Source of the DNA: Pseudomonadota bacterium
Lineage (GTDB): Bacteria > Pseudomonadota > Gammaproteobacteria > Pseudomonadales > Azotimanducaceae
Assembly: GCA_027624035.1 (NCBI GenBank)
Contig: JAQBUI010000011.1
Location: 1 to 64,000 of the forward strand
Reading direction: 5' to 3'
DNA: 64,000 nt
Of the stretch, positions 34,972 to 45,210 are shown in pieces. Each line of letters begins with the position of its first letter. Position 1 is the stretch's first letter. The notes beneath the pieces are model-generated. The model saw nothing but the letters and a program-made list of their open reading frames with translations. It was not told where the DNA came from and made no database searches. The translations under genes and the position numbers were made by a program.

Positions 34972-35655
34972 ATGGCGAAAATCTTGATCTGGGATCTGCC
35001 GGTTCGTCTGTTTCACTGGCTTCTGCTACTGCTGGTCTCCGTGTCGGTGACCACGGGCCTCGTGGGCGGCTACATGGACTACCACATGATGAGCGGATTC
35101 GGGATACTCGCCCTTTTGTTGTTTCGAATTGGTTGGGGGTTCATCGGCAGCTATCATGCCCGGTTCCGGAACTTCATGAAGGGGCCAGCCACCACGCTGG
35201 GCTATGTGGGGGAGGCCTTTCGATTCAAACGAGGCGGCCAGAACCCCGTACATTATCCGGGACACAATCCCCTCGGTGCACTCAGCGTCATTGCCATGCT
35301 GGCCGCTCTGATGTTTCAGGCCGTGACGGGCCTGTTTGCCAATGACGACTTCTTCACGGAGGGGCCGCTCGCCTACCTCGTAAGCTATGACACCAGCCGG
35401 GAACTGACCGGACTTCACAAACGCGCCAAGTGGGTGCTCGGCGGCCTGATCGCGCTGCATCTCATTGCCATCGCATGGTATCAGTTCGCTCGATCAACGA
35501 ATCTGGTGGGGCCCATGATCACCGGCCGCAAAGAAATAACCGACGTCGCGGCGTCAGCTGATGACCAACACGATCCGCATCGCTATCCCTTCCGGGCCGT
35601 GGTACTGGCAGTGCTGTGCGGCGCCCTGGTCTACTGGGTGACGGCCCTGGGCTAA
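34972..35655 (+). CDS. Cytochrome b561-type membrane protein
   Basis: 227 residues with four core hydrophobic helices and a C-terminal anchor (FRAVVLAVLCGALVYWV). Haem-ligand histidines are likely in VRLFHWLLLL, YHMMSGFGIL, TGLHKRAKWV and IALHLIAIAW. It is a B-type haem electron-transfer protein of the b/b6-domain family. It converges on a c-type cytochrome gene across a shared hairpin; the two are plausible partners. Confidence 0.92.
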   Translation: MAKILIWDLPVRLFHWLLLLLVSVSVTTGLVGGYMDYHMMSGFGILALLLFRIGWGFIGSYHARFRNFMKGPATTLGYVGEAFRFKRGGQNPVHYPGHNPLGALSVIAMLAALMFQAVTGLFANDDFFTEGPLAYLVSYDTSRELTGLHKRAKWVLGGLIALHLIAIAWYQFARSTNLVGPMITGRKEITDVAASADDQHDPHRYPFRAVVLAVLCGALVYWVTALG

Positions 35656-35678
35656 ATCGGCCCTCGCGACGGGCCGAT
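35656..35678. terminator. Hairpin between convergent cytochrome genes
   Basis: ATCGGCCC (35656-35663), loop TCGCGAC, then the exact complement GGGCCGAT (35671-35678). It begins one base after the b561 TAA stop and its last base touches the stop of the c-type cytochrome gene. It lacks a clear T-tract, so a bidirectional terminator or 3' stability hairpin is inferred from position. Confidence 0.55.
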
Positions 35679-36109
35679 CAGTGTTCTTCCCGGAAGTCAT
35701 CATGACAGCCCTTGCACGCCTGCCCTACCGACCGGAACGCCATCCCAACGCCCTCACCCGAGTTGACCGCGCTTTCAAAAGCCGCAGTCGCGTCAATGAA
35801 CTCGTTCAACGCCGCCTTGAATTCCTCGGGCTTCTCCCAGATTGAGGGCAATGCTTCGGACTTGCCACCACCACTGCCCGCGGGGAAGATCCCGGGCACC
35901 AATTTCGCCAGGGCTGCCAAATTCTTCGCGTGAACCGGAAGATTCTCCAGGTGCACCTGGCCGCGCATGATCGCGCCAATCGAACTGGCCTCGCCACCGA
36001 TGGACTTCATCACACCCTCCCGGTACTTGTACTCAGCCTCGTTTTCCGCGAACGCAATGGGCACGATCACGAGGGACATCAGCACCGCAGTCAGAACTTT
36101 CAAGATCAC
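35678..36109 (-). CDS. Cytochrome c' family protein
   Basis: 143 residues with a cleavable signal peptide (MILKVLTAVLMSLVIVPIAFA) and a helical bundle. The haem-binding CKGCH lies at residues 132-136, near the C-terminus, as in class II cytochromes c. It is periplasmic. Class II c' cytochromes bind NO or CO or act as electron carriers. It is convergent with, and probably partner of, the b561 protein. Confidence 0.93.
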   Translation of the reverse strand: MILKVLTAVLMSLVIVPIAFAENEAEYKYREGVMKSIGGEASSIGAIMRGQVHLENLPVHAKNLAALAKLVPGIFPAGSGGGKSEALPSIWEKPEEFKAALNEFIDATAAFESAVNSGEGVGMAFRSVGQACKGCHDDFREEH

Positions 36110-36288
36110 GTCTCCTTGGATTCAAACGAGGTAGTTTACTGTGAGTAGTTGACCGGGGGAACCACAGGGGAGTCATCCGGATTCGCCTGGCTATCTCTCC
36201 CGGTGCGAAACCGGTGCCAGACCTGATTATCATTGACCTGCCTGATGTTCGCCGATATGGTTCTCACACTCACAAACCTCAGCCAGAC

Positions 36289-36525
36289 ATGACCAAAGAG
36301 CAGAACTACCCGTTTGAGGCATCCCTTGCCAGACTCGAGGAACTCGTCACACAAATGGAAAATGGTGACCTGTCCCTTGAGCAGTCACTGAAGACCTTCG
36401 AGGAGGGCATCAAACTGACCCGCGAGTGTCAGCAGGCGCTCAAGAACGCGGAACAGAAGGTGGCCCTGCTCATGGAAAAAAACGGTGGTTTGGAAGAACA
36501 GCCATTTCAGGAGACCGATGGCTGA
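36289..36525 (+). CDS. xseB: Exodeoxyribonuclease VII small subunit
   Basis: 78 residues from the ATG at 36289 (MTKEQNYPFEASLARLEELV); upstream open codons do not fit. Typical XseB helical hairpin: QMENGDLSLEQSLKTFEEGI followed by KLTRECQQALKNAEQKV. It forms the nuclease with XseA, not encoded here. It overlaps ispA by 8 bases (36518-36525), the usual xseB-ispA-dxs coupling. Confidence 0.95.
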   Translation: MTKEQNYPFEASLARLEELVTQMENGDLSLEQSLKTFEEGIKLTRECQQALKNAEQKVALLMEKNGGLEEQPFQETDG

Positions 36526-37471
36526 CTTCTCCCATCTGCGGGATCGGTCGGAGCGAACCCTGACCAGCGTGCTGCAGACACAACCGGCTCCGCAACGACT
36601 TAGAGACGCGATGAACTACAGCGTTCTGGGCGGTGGAAAGCGGATCCGGGCAATCCTCGTATACCTGACGACGGACGCGCTTGACGCAGACATTGCACTG
36701 GCAGATCTCCCCGCTGCTGCGGTCGAACTGGTCCACGCGTATTCCCTGATCCACGACGATCTGCCCGCAATGGATGATGATGACCTCAGGCGAGGAAAAC
36801 CGAGCTGCCATATTGCTTTTGATGAAGCAACCGCCATTCTCGCAGGCGATGCCCTGCAGGCGCTCGCTTTTCAGGTCATTGCCACGGACGCAAACCTGCC
36901 TGCCCGGACTCGACTGGAGATGGTGATCGGACTGGCCGAAGCAGTCGGCGCAAACGGTATGGTTGCCGGCCAGATGATTGACATGTCGTTTGACGACAGG
37001 ACCTTCAGGAAGACCGATAACGGGCCCCGAACGGATTCTTTCCACGGCGAGAGGATGCTGGATAATCATGCCCTTGACCGGGTATTTCCGGACCGCGACG
37101 GCCTGGAGAACATGCATCAGCTGAAGACAGGCGCATTGATTTCGCTGTCAGCACGGCTCGGCGGCATGATCGCCCGGGCAGACTCCACGACCATGGCGGC
37201 GCTCACGGCCTACGGAACCCGGCTGGGTCTCGCGTTTCAGATCCAGGATGACATCCTTGACGCGACCGGCGAAGAGCATCTGTTGGGCAAACCGCCCGGG
37301 TCCGATGAACAGACTGGTAAATCAACTTTTGTCACGGTGCTGGGCCTGACGGAAGCCCGGCGCACGCTGGAAGAACTCGTGATCGCCGCGCGCGACGCCA
37401 TTTCACCACTGGGGCCGCGGGCAGAGCCGCTGGCGCTGCTGGCGCAGTACGTTGGCTCCAGGAATCACTGA
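36518..37471 (+). CDS. ispA: (2E,6E)-farnesyl diphosphate synthase
   Basis: Condenses IPP with DMAPP and GPP to FPP. 317 residues from MADFSHLRDRSE. The first aspartate-rich motif is DDLPAMDDDDLRRG; the second is FQIQDDILD; conserved GGGKRIR, with GQ and KTG binding elements, is present. Compared with E. coli IspA there are about 28 extra residues between the GQ element and KTGALI, including FRKTDNGPRTDSFHGERMLD. The frame is intact. dxs follows in the same direction. Confidence 0.95.
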   Translation: MADFSHLRDRSERTLTSVLQTQPAPQRLRDAMNYSVLGGGKRIRAILVYLTTDALDADIALADLPAAAVELVHAYSLIHDDLPAMDDDDLRRGKPSCHIAFDEATAILAGDALQALAFQVIATDANLPARTRLEMVIGLAEAVGANGMVAGQMIDMSFDDRTFRKTDNGPRTDSFHGERMLDNHALDRVFPDRDGLENMHQLKTGALISLSARLGGMIARADSTTMAALTAYGTRLGLAFQIQDDILDATGEEHLLGKPPGSDEQTGKSTFVTVLGLTEARRTLEELVIAARDAISPLGPRAEPLALLAQYVGSRNH

Positions 37472-37588
37472 TGTCACCGCGACGTTCACCCGGTTGTTTT
37501 GACAGGCGCCGGGGCCGAACATTTGGTGTTAGAATTCCTGGTTCGCCCGTCAATTCATTTCGGCCACCCGAAACCTGACCAACCTACT

Positions 37589-39496
37589 ATGTTCAATACC
37601 ATACCGGTGGAACGACCGGACACACCTCTACTTGACCGGATCAACAGCCCTTCGGACGTCCGGGCGTTGTCCGAGTCGGAGCTGACGCAACTCGCCTACG
37701 AGCTTCGTCACTTCCTCCTTTATACAGTCGGGCAGACCGGTGGGCACTTCGGGGCCGGGCTGGGTGTCATTGAACTGACGATCGCACTGCACTACGTCTA
37801 CGACACACCGGATGACCTGCTTGTGTGGGATGTGGGCCACCAGACCTACCCTCACAAGATCCTGACAGGTCGACGTGAGCGTATGAAGACACTGCGCAAG
37901 CACGAGGGTATCGCACCGTTTCCATCCAGACAGGAAAGTGCCTATGACACCTTTGGTGTCGGACACTCCTCTACCTCTATCAGCGCGGCACTGGGTATGG
38001 CCATTGCCAGCCAGATGCGGCAGGAGCAACGTCGAACGGTCGCCATTATCGGCGACGGTGCGATGACCGCCGGAATGGCCTTCGAAGCCCTGAATCATGT
38101 TGCCGACACCGGCGTTGATCTGCTGGTGATTCTGAACGACAACGCCATGTCGATTTCACGTAACGTCGGTGGCCTGGCCAAATATTTTGCCCGAATCCTG
38201 AGCAGCCGGCTGTACCTGTCGATGCGTCAGGGCAGCAAGAAGATCCTGAGCCGTATCCCCCATGCCTGGGAATTCGCCAAGCGAACTGAAGAACATATGA
38301 AGGGCATGGTTGTGCCCGGTACGCTTTTTGACGAATTGGGGCTCAACTACATGGGTCCCATAGACGGCCATGACCTCAAAGCGCTGGTGCAGACCCTGGA
38401 GAATATCAAAGACCTGGATGGACCCCAGTTCCTTCACATCGTCACCCAGAAGGGCAAGGGCTACGGGCCGGCAGAGGATTCACCGGTAGGCACCCATAGC
38501 CTGTCCAAGATCGAGAGAACCCCCGCCAAACCCTCGAATCAGCCCAGCTACTCCAACGTATTCGGGAAGTGGCTATGCGATATGGCCGAAATTGACCCGA
38601 TGCTGGTCGGAATTACCCCCGCGATGCGTGAAGGCTCTGACCTCGTCGCTTTCTCGGAGAAGTTCCCGGACCGATACTATGATGTGGCGATCGCAGAACA
38701 GCATTCAGTCACCCTGGCCGCAGGCCTTGCTGTCGCGGGGGCAAAGCCGGTGGTCGCGATCTACTCCACCTTTCTGCAACGGGCGTACGATCAGCTCATA
38801 CACGATGTGGCCATCCAGAACCTGGATGTGTTATTTGCGATCGACCGGGCCGGCTTGCTGGAAGACGGCCCAACCCACTCCGGCGTGTTTGATCTGTCGT
38901 TCCTGCGATGCGTCCCCAACCTCATTGTGATGGCGCCATCGGACGAGAATGAGACCCGGCAGATGCTCTATACCGGTTACTGCCACCCAGGACCGGCGGC
39001 GGTTCGTTATCCCCGTGGGGTCGGCCCCGGGATGCAGGTTGAGACCACCATGACGGCCCTGCCGATCGGACGCGCCCGGACATTGCGGGAAGGTGTAACG
39101 GTCGCCTTTCTGGCATTCGGGTCCATGGTCGAGCCAGCGCTTGAAGCCGGCGAGACCATGAACGGCAGCGTGATCGACATGCGATTCGTCAAGCCGCTCG
39201 ATGAAGAAGTGATCAGCGCCATGGCGACCAGCCATGATCTGATTGTCACCGTGGAGGAAAATGTGATCGCGGGTGGTGCCGGATCTGCGGTCATGGAGTA
39301 TCTGCGGGGCCAGGGGCTAGAGACCGCGATACTGACCCTTGGAATTCCCGATCGATTTATCGCCCAGGACAGTCCCGGCGCAATGCTGGCCGCCTGCGGC
39401 CTGAGCGCCCAGGGCATTGTCGAGGCCACCCGACGCCGACTGGAGTCGGTCTCATCTGATCAGGCACTGTCTGCTGACGGACGCTTGGGCCGGTAA
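37589..39496 (+). CDS. dxs: 1-deoxy-D-xylulose-5-phosphate synthase
   Basis: Thiamine-diphosphate enzyme making DXP from pyruvate and glyceraldehyde-3-phosphate, the first step of the MEP isoprenoid pathway. 635 residues from the ATG at 37589. Features are [20 protein letters not shown] near 48, [18 protein letters not shown], the ThDP motif [15 protein letters not shown], and the C-terminal transketolase domains ([19 protein letters not shown]). It supplies precursors for the adjacent IspA. Confidence 0.97.
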   Translation: MFNTIPVERPDTPLLDRINSPSDVRALSESELTQLAYELRHFLLYTVGQTGGHFGAGLGVIELTIALHYVYDTPDDLLVWDVGHQTYPHKILTGRRERMKTLRKHEGIAPFPSRQESAYDTFGVGHSSTSISAALGMAIASQMRQEQRRTVAIIGDGAMTAGMAFEALNHVADTGVDLLVILNDNAMSISRNVGGLAKYFARILSSRLYLSMRQGSKKILSRIPHAWEFAKRTEEHMKGMVVPGTLFDELGLNYMGPIDGHDLKALVQTLENIKDLDGPQFLHIVTQKGKGYGPAEDSPVGTHSLSKIERTPAKPSNQPSYSNVFGKWLCDMAEIDPMLVGITPAMREGSDLVAFSEKFPDRYYDVAIAEQHSVTLAAGLAVAGAKPVVAIYSTFLQRAYDQLIHDVAIQNLDVLFAIDRAGLLEDGPTHSGVFDLSFLRCVPNLIVMAPSDENETRQMLYTGYCHPGPAAVRYPRGVGPGMQVETTMTALPIGRARTLREGVTVAFLAFGSMVEPALEAGETMNGSVIDMRFVKPLDEEVISAMATSHDLIVTVEENVIAGGAGSAVMEYLRGQGLETAILTLGIPDRFIAQDSPGAMLAACGLSAQGIVEATRRRLESVSSDQALSADGRLGR

Positions 39497-39628
39497 CGAC
39501 CCGACTGCCCGGCCCGGTCTGGGTCTCGAGGACGACGCCAACGCAGCGATCGCCAAAAGGAAGGCCCTGATCAGAGGCCACAATCTGAAGTAAACAGGTC
39601 TGATTCAAGAAGGGCTCGGAAATCCGGC

Positions 39629-40228
39629 CTAATTGCTCTTGTTGCCGAACAGATGGCCGAGCTTACCGGCCTTGGTCGCCAGATAGCGGGCGTTGTGATC
39701 GTTCTTGCCAGTCTCCAGGGGGATACGTTCAATGATCTCCAGACCCAGCTTGGTCAGCGCATTCACCTTGACCGGATTGTTGGTCATCAGCCGGATTCGG
39801 CCAACGTTCAGATGAACAAACATGCTCTTGCACATCGTGTAGTCACGCAGATCGGCATCAAAACCGAGCCGCTCGTTGGCTTCCACGGTATCGGCACCCT
39901 GGTCCTGCAGAGCATAGGCCCTGATCTTGTTGATCAACCCTATGCCCCGACCCTCCTGGCGCAGATACAGGATGACACCCGCACCTTCATCTGCGATTCG
40001 CTTCATCGCACCCTGGAGTTGTGAACCACAGTCGCAGCGCATGCTGAACAGACAGTCACCGGTCAGACATTCCGAATGCACTCGCGTCAGCACGCTGTCG
40101 GCGGCATCAATATCACCCAGCACCAGCGCCACATGTTCGGCCCCGGTGTCAGGGTCTTCGAAACCGTGCATCGTGAACTCACCGAACGGGGTCGGTAAAC
40201 GGCATGACGCGACGTAGACTACGGACAA
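39629..40228 (-). CDS. ribA: GTP cyclohydrolase II
   Basis: Opens GTP to the pyrimidine precursor of riboflavin. 199 residues. The zinc-binding series [18 protein letters not shown] is complete. [20 protein letters not shown] and [20 protein letters not shown] are diagnostic for RibA. It is not fused to RibB. Monocistronic between dxs and the aspartic protease gene; no FMN riboswitch is visible in its short upstream region. Confidence 0.96.
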   Translation of the reverse strand: MSVVYVASCRLPTPFGEFTMHGFEDPDTGAEHVALVLGDIDAADSVLTRVHSECLTGDCLFSMRCDCGSQLQGAMKRIADEGAGVILYLRQEGRGIGLINKIRAYALQDQGADTVEANERLGFDADLRDYTMCKSMFVHLNVGRIRLMTNNPVKVNALTKLGLEIIERIPLETGKNDHNARYLATKAGKLGHLFGNKSN

Positions 40229-40276
40229 TGGACTCTCCGGGAATGATCGGCAGTAGCGGTAGGGTTCAACACTCTA

Positions 40277-41053
40277 CTACAGCTTGCTTTTGAGCACCAT
40301 CAGACCTGACTGCTCGGATATCTCGACGCCCTGCAGAAAGGACATCCCGAGAAGCACATCTCTCGGGTAGTCCCCACCCAGGATCATCGCCGGAACATTG
40401 GTCAGCAGGATGTCGCCTACTACCACCGCGTCCAGAGTCACCCGTGTGGTCCAGGCCATTCCGGAAGCTGTCTCGACGCGCTGCCGTACACCTTCGCTCG
40501 GATCAATGCCAAGGCGCCGGGCGGCGGTGGCATTCATGGCCACCGTGGTCGCACCGGTATCAATCAGAAATACTGTCGGGACTCCATTGATACTACCCGT
40601 GGTTCGAAAATGGCCCATGGAATCCCGGGGAATGGTCACAACCCGTTCCCCTGGTGGCTCGTATCGTGCCCCTACCCGCTGATGCACACTCAGCTGCCAG
40701 GTCTGCTCGCCAAAAGCCACCTCTGCCTGGCTGCTGTCGGCACCGACGAGGCGTACCCCGGACCTGGTCTTCTCACCCGTCCTTAACAGCGTCTGCTCGC
40801 CGTCAATCAGCAGCAATGCCGCATCTTCAAAGAGTGCCAGGACCTCAATCTCCAGTTGTTCGCTCACCTCAGATGCTTTGATGTCTCGCGCTTCGAGCGG
40901 CGAAACCCGGCCCGGCTCACCCTCCCACACGGCGCCCTCGGGTGGCCACGGCTCCCCGAACGCCAGCTGTGAGGCCACCAGCGCGACCAGAAGCGGGGTC
41001 AGGCGGCGCTTCACGGGACTGTTCACATGATCGTTTACATGATCATGACGCAT
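40277..41053 (-). CDS. Retropepsin-like aspartic protease, exported
   Basis: 258 residues from the ATG at 41053, with a hydrophobic N-terminal segment (LTPLLVALVASQLAFG) acting as signal or anchor. The C-terminal half is a clan AA domain with catalytic VFLIDTGATTVAMN and a second region, DVLLGMSFLQGVEISEQSG. Proteins of this single-domain type dimerise. The target is unknown. It follows pgpA on the same strand with a 20-base gap, so may be operon-coupled to thiL-pgpA. Confidence 0.85.
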   Translation of the reverse strand: MRHDHVNDHVNSPVKRRLTPLLVALVASQLAFGEPWPPEGAVWEGEPGRVSPLEARDIKASEVSEQLEIEVLALFEDAALLLIDGEQTLLRTGEKTRSGVRLVGADSSQAEVAFGEQTWQLSVHQRVGARYEPPGERVVTIPRDSMGHFRTTGSINGVPTVFLIDTGATTVAMNATAARRLGIDPSEGVRQRVETASGMAWTTRVTLDAVVVGDILLTNVPAMILGGDYPRDVLLGMSFLQGVEISEQSGLMVLKSKL

Positions 41054-41073
41054 TGAGATCTTCTCATCACAGT

Positions 41074-41523
41074 TCACAGGAGCGTACCCGCCGCGAGGGC
41101 AATGGCCTGCAACACCAGGCACGCAAAGAGCCCTGCAACCACATCGTCCAACATGATTCCGAGGCCACCCTGGACCCGGCGATCCAGATAGCCGATGGGC
41201 CAGGGTTTCAGGATATCGAAAATTCGGAACAGCACCAGACCCAACAGCACATACAGCCAGCCCGGCGGCGCCCAGGCGAGAGCAATCCAGAGACCCACAA
41301 ATTCATCCCAGACCACCATACCCGGGTCTTTGATGGCGAGTCTTCGGGCTGCCACATCGCAGAGGTACACCCCTGCCACAAACCCGATGAGCACCACCGC
41401 GCCATAGGCCCATAGGGGAAGCTGTGACAAAGCCATGAATGGCACCAGGGCGACAATGGACCCGGCTGTTCCAGGCGCTCTGGGGGCCAGACCGCTGCCA
41501 AAGCCGAGGGCAAGGCAGTACAC
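41074..41523 (-). CDS. pgpA: Phosphatidylglycerophosphatase A
   Basis: Dephosphorylates phosphatidylglycerol phosphate to phosphatidylglycerol in the inner membrane. Family motif LALGFGSGLAPRAPGTAGSI is at the N-terminus, then VVWDEFVGLWIALAW and FRIFDILKPWPIGYLDR, the PgpA catalytic signature. 149 residues from GTG 41523. Homology runs a few residues further upstream (TVITDP), so a rarer start codon within about 35 bases is possible. It directly follows thiL. Confidence 0.93.
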   Translation of the reverse strand: MYCLALGFGSGLAPRAPGTAGSIVALVPFMALSQLPLWAYGAVVLIGFVAGVYLCDVAARRLAIKDPGMVVWDEFVGLWIALAWAPPGWLYVLLGLVLFRIFDILKPWPIGYLDRRVQGGLGIMLDDVVAGLFACLVLQAIALAAGTLL

Positions 41524-41557
41524 CGGGTCGGTGATGACCGTACGAAATGACGGTCGG

Positions 41558-42517
41558 CTAGAAATGGGAGTATCCGCTCACGTCGGCCTCAGTGGATTGC
41601 CCGGCCGCATCGATCAGTCTGATTCCGGAACCGGTAACGATTCTGCCTATCAGCGCGATGTTGATTCCAGCCTCTGCGGCAAGCGCCAGGAGCCGGGATT
41701 CATGGTCCATCGGCGCGCTGAAACAGAGCTCATAGTCATCCCCTCCCGCCAGTGCCAGTCGGCTCGCGTCCGGGCCGGAAAAAGCCACCAGCGACTCTGA
41801 CAACGGCAAAGATGGCAGCATGATTTCCGCGCCGACGCCGCTTGCCTGCAGCAGATGATCAAGGTCCGCCAGCAGCCCGTCCGATACGTCAATACAGGCC
41901 GATGCCAACGGGCGCAGCTGCTGGCCCAGCCCGAGCCTGGATGGCGGGCGGATATAAGCCGCCTTCAGATCGTCATAGCCGGTGATGCCAGCACGGAGCA
42001 CCTGCAGTCCCGCGGCCGCATCTCCCGGATGGCCGGTAACGAAGATGCCTTCGTGGATACTTGCCCCCCGACGCAGCAGACCCTGGCCAGAGGGAACCAC
42101 GCCCATGACGGTGATGGTCACCGACAATGTGCCGCGAGCCATGTTCCCGCCCACCAGGGCGATTTCCTGTTCTCTTGAAATCGCATCGATGGTGGTCGCG
42201 AATGCCTGTAGCCATTGATCATCAGACCCGGGCAGTGTCAGCGCCACCAGAAACCCGAGCGGCGCTGCGCCCATGGCAGACAGATCGCTCAGGTTTGCCG
42301 CCATGGCACGATGGGCAACCAGATCCCCCGGGGAATCCGCTGGAAAGTGCACCTCAGACAGCAGCGTGTCGGTCGACACACAAAGCTCATGGCCCTCGGG
42401 AACATTGAGTAACCCGCAGTCATCGCCCGGCCCCAGCACCACGCGCTGATCAGAATGACCAATGCCGGAGAAGAAGCGGCCGATGAGCTCGAACTCGCCT
42501 TTCTCGCCTTTCTCCAC
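41558..42517 (-). CDS. thiL: Thiamine-monophosphate kinase
   Basis: Phosphorylates thiamine monophosphate to the active diphosphate. 319 residues, PurM-like ATP-grasp fold with GPGDDCGLL, STDTLLSEVHF, NLSDLSAMGAAP and SACIDVSDGLLADL. One usual motif is altered: where most ThiL have GGDTTR the sequence is GGNMARGTLSVTITV. Lies 2 bases after nusB. Supplies ThDP used, for example, by Dxs. Confidence 0.95.
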   Translation of the reverse strand: MEKGEKGEFELIGRFFSGIGHSDQRVVLGPGDDCGLLNVPEGHELCVSTDTLLSEVHFPADSPGDLVAHRAMAANLSDLSAMGAAPLGFLVALTLPGSDDQWLQAFATTIDAISREQEIALVGGNMARGTLSVTITVMGVVPSGQGLLRRGASIHEGIFVTGHPGDAAAGLQVLRAGITGYDDLKAAYIRPPSRLGLGQQLRPLASACIDVSDGLLADLDHLLQASGVGAEIMLPSLPLSESLVAFSGPDASRLALAGGDDYELCFSAPMDHESRLLALAAEAGINIALIGRIVTGSGIRLIDAAGQSTEADVSGYSHF

Positions 42518-42519
42518 GA

Positions 42520-42963
42520 TCAGCCTCGCTTCTCCGTGACTCTATGGATACGGGCGACCCGGTCCAGGATGGAATTGACGTAGCGATGCCCCTCACTGGC
42601 ACCGAACGTCCTCGCCAGTTCAATGGCCTCGTTAATCGCGACCCTAAAGGGAACATCAATGCAGTTTACGAGTTCATAACTCCCAATCAGCAGGATAGAG
42701 CGTTCAACCGGATCAAGCTGTTCGACCTTGCGATCCAGATGAGGCGCCAGCATGGCCAGCAGGTCATCCCGGCTGGCCTCGACGCCACGCAGCAGCATCT
42801 CGAAGTATTTTCGATCGACGCCCTTCATATCCTGCAGCGCGGCGAACTGGGTACAGACCTCATTGGCACTGTCGCCTGTCATGGACATCTGGTACAGGGC
42901 CTGAAGGGCCAGCCGACGAGCCAGGCTCCGGGCGTTAGGTTTTGTTCCGCGGGAGCCGTTCAC
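42520..42963 (-). CDS. nusB: Transcription antitermination protein NusB
   Basis: Binds boxA RNA with S10 in rRNA antitermination. 146 residues from GTG 42963 (NGSRGTKPNARSLARRLALQ), preferred because this clears the ribH gene; an ATG at 43032 would overlap it. All-helical fold with ALQALYQM, LLAMLAPHLDR, ERSILLIGSYEL and FGASEGHRYVNSILDRVAR. It sits between ribH and thiL, the standard order. Confidence 0.94.
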   Translation of the reverse strand: MNGSRGTKPNARSLARRLALQALYQMSMTGDSANEVCTQFAALQDMKGVDRKYFEMLLRGVEASRDDLLAMLAPHLDRKVEQLDPVERSILLIGSYELVNCIDVPFRVAINEAIELARTFGASEGHRYVNSILDRVARIHRVTEKRG

Positions 42964-42997
42964 GATCCGGGTACGGGCTGGCACTGCTGCACACACT

Positions 42998-43465
42998 TCA
43001 TCCGAGGTTGCGGCACAGGCTGACCATCTCAAGGGCCGTCAGGGCCGCATCGGCACCCTTGTTACCGGCCTTGCTGCCGGACCGCTCAATCGCCTGTTCA
43101 ATTGTATCCGTGGTCAGAACGCCAAAGGCCACGGGCAGGTCTTCTTCCAGAGATACCCGGGCAATGCCACTGGCACACTGACCTGCAACATAGTCAAAGT
43201 GGGGCGTACCACCGCGAATGACCGCACCCAGGGCAATGATGGCGTCATAATCACCCGTTCGTGCAAGGCGACGCGCCGCCAGTGGCAACTCGAACGCACC
43301 GGGTACCTTCACCACAGTCACGTTCCCGTCTGCAACGCCGTGGCGCTTCAGCGCGTCCAGTGCACCTTCCACCAGCGAATTGACCACGAACTCGTTGAAT
43401 CGAGCGACTACGATACCGTAGCGCCCAGTACTGGCGGAAAAATCACCCTCTATCGTCCTGGCCAT
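42998..43465 (-). CDS. ribH: 6,7-dimethyl-8-ribityllumazine synthase
   Basis: Penultimate riboflavin step. 155 residues with [58 protein letters not shown] and [20 protein letters not shown], all signature elements of lumazine synthase. It follows ribD after 17 bases and precedes nusB. No RFN riboswitch is seen in front of this gene. Confidence 0.97.
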   Translation of the reverse strand: MARTIEGDFSASTGRYGIVVARFNEFVVNSLVEGALDALKRHGVADGNVTVVKVPGAFELPLAARRLARTGDYDAIIALGAVIRGGTPHFDYVAGQCASGIARVSLEEDLPVAFGVLTTDTIEQAIERSGSKAGNKGADAALTALEMVSLCRNLG

Positions 43466-43482
43466 GGTTGTTCACCTGTTGA

Positions 43483-44586
43483 TTATGCTTGATCGGAAGA
43501 AACTGGATTCGCCGTGATGCGAATGTCGGACCCAACCATACGCACATCCGACACTTCGAGTTCATGGAGACCGCTCATCTTACCAATTTCCGGAAGATTC
43601 AGTAACGACCTTGCCTGGTGCCCCATGAACCTTGGTGCAACATAGATCACCACCTCGTCTATCAGTTGCTCCCGGACCAGCGCGCCAGCGAGGGTCGCAC
43701 CACATTCGAACAACACCTCGTTACAGTCCCGCCGGGCCAGTTCAGCCATGAGGCTGACCAGGTCGACCCGGCCGCCTGACTCAGCGGCCAGGCGGCAAAC
43801 CGCTACACCGGGAACAACTTCGGCCGGACCGGTGGTCACGACCACGGTATCCGGATTGGCCAGAACACGGGCATTTGGCGGAATCCTGCCGCGGGAGTCC
43901 AGCACAAAGATGGGCCTCGGCAAAGCAGCCGCGAGGTCAGCATGTTCGTGTTGAAGTTGACTGGCACGGACGGTCAGCGCGGGGTCATCATCAATCACCG
44001 TCTGCACTCCGGTAACAATTGCTGAACTGCGGGCCCGCAGTTTCTGCACGTCGCTGCGTGCCCCCGGGCCTGTGATCCACTGGCTTACACCATTGGCGAG
44101 GGCGGTCTTGCCGTCCAGGGTCATCGCCAGCTTGATCCGAACAAAAGGGCGGCCCTGCTCGAATTTACTGATATGGCCTGGGTTGAGTGTTCGCGCCGAC
44201 AACGCCATGAGGTCCGTCGTGACCGCAATGCCAGCCTTCTGAAGGGCGGCGAACCCCGCCCCTTGATTTTTTGGGTGAGGGTCTGCCATGGCGGCCACCA
44301 CACGCGTGACCCCGGCGCGGACCAGGGCCACCGCACACGCAGGCGTGCGGCCCTCGAAGCTGCATGGCTCCAGCGTCACGTATGCCGTGGCACCGCGCGC
44401 CCGGGGCCCGGCAATTCGAAGGGCCATGGCCTCAGCATGCTCCTCACCCGCCCTGCGATGGTAACCCTCGCCGACAATCTCATCACCGACCACGAGTACA
44501 CAACCCACACGCGGATTCGGATGGGTCGTATACAGGCCCCTTTCAGCGAGGCGCAGTGCACGCGCCATGAATACCTCGTCAGTCAC
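43483..44586 (-). CDS. ribD: Bifunctional riboflavin deaminase/reductase RibD
   Basis: 367 residues from GTG 44586 ([16 protein letters not shown], matching the E. coli N-terminus); the ATG at 44568 with GAGG ahead is the alternative. The deaminase domain has zinc motifs EEHAEAMAL and [15 protein letters not shown]. The reductase domain follows from about residue 145 ([18 protein letters not shown]). GTG 44586 would overlap the nrdR stop by 8 bases. Confidence 0.95.
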   Translation of the reverse strand: MTDEVFMARALRLAERGLYTTHPNPRVGCVLVVGDEIVGEGYHRRAGEEHAEAMALRIAGPRARGATAYVTLEPCSFEGRTPACAVALVRAGVTRVVAAMADPHPKNQGAGFAALQKAGIAVTTDLMALSARTLNPGHISKFEQGRPFVRIKLAMTLDGKTALANGVSQWITGPGARSDVQKLRARSSAIVTGVQTVIDDDPALTVRASQLQHEHADLAAALPRPIFVLDSRGRIPPNARVLANPDTVVVTTGPAEVVPGVAVCRLAAESGGRVDLVSLMAELARRDCNEVLFECGATLAGALVREQLIDEVVIYVAPRFMGHQARSLLNLPEIGKMSGLHELEVSDVRMVGSDIRITANPVSSDQA

Positions 44587-45094
44587 GAGAAGGTGCCCTG
44601 ATCTTGCTGGCCTCCTTGACCGGCCGGTTACGCTTGCCGCTTCGGCCTTTGCCCATCTTGGCAATCTCCCGCTTGAATTCATTGACGTCCTGAAAGCTAC
44701 GATAGACCGAGGCAAACCGCACGTACGCGACATCGTCCAGTTCGCGCAGTTCCTTCATCACCAGTTCTCCCACCTCCCGGGTCTGGACCTCACGTTCGCC
44801 AGTCGCTCGCAAAGAATGCTTGATGTGGTTAATGATGGTCTCAATGTCTTCCAGACTGACCGGGCGTTTTTCCAGCGCTCGCAGCAGGCCGTTTCTCAGT
44901 TTGTCTTCATCAAAGGGCTGCCGACTGCCATTGCTCTTGATCACCCGCGGCAGCACCAGTTCGGCACTTTCAAAGGTCGTGAAGCGTTCACCGCATTGCT
45001 GACACTCGCGGCGGCGCCTGACCTGATCGCCATCGGAGACCAGGCGGGAGTCGATTACCTTGGTTTCGCTGTCACTACAAAATGGGCAATGCAA
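44579..45094 (-). CDS. nrdR: Transcriptional repressor NrdR
   Basis: Zinc-ribbon ATP-cone repressor of ribonucleotide reductase genes. 171 residues if started at TTG 45094, which gives the invariant [17 protein letters not shown] and has GAGGG 8 bases upstream; the ATG at 45109 would add five residues with no ribosome site. Zinc ligands CPFC and CQQCG are present, then the ATP-cone ([20 protein letters not shown]). The C-terminus has an extra basic tail, [16 protein letters not shown]. First gene of nrdR-ribD-ribH-nusB-thiL-pgpA. Confidence 0.94.
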   Translation of the reverse strand: MHCPFCSDSETKVIDSRLVSDGDQVRRRRECQQCGERFTTFESAELVLPRVIKSNGSRQPFDEDKLRNGLLRALEKRPVSLEDIETIINHIKHSLRATGEREVQTREVGELVMKELRELDDVAYVRFASVYRSFQDVNEFKREIAKMGKGRSGKRNRPVKEASKIRAPSRD

Positions 45095-45210
45095 GACGGA
45101 TACCCTCATGAAAGGGGCAATTCTACTGTATTCGGCAAGGCCGATCAGAACGATGCTTTGTGGGTGATCGGGCTATTGCTAGAATGGCGTCTTTTGCAAC
45201 CGTTGATCCC

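Noticed and set aside
39497-44600. FMN (RFN) riboswitch near ribA, ribD or ribH
   Set aside because: The upstream regions are too short or lack the conserved RFN blocks.
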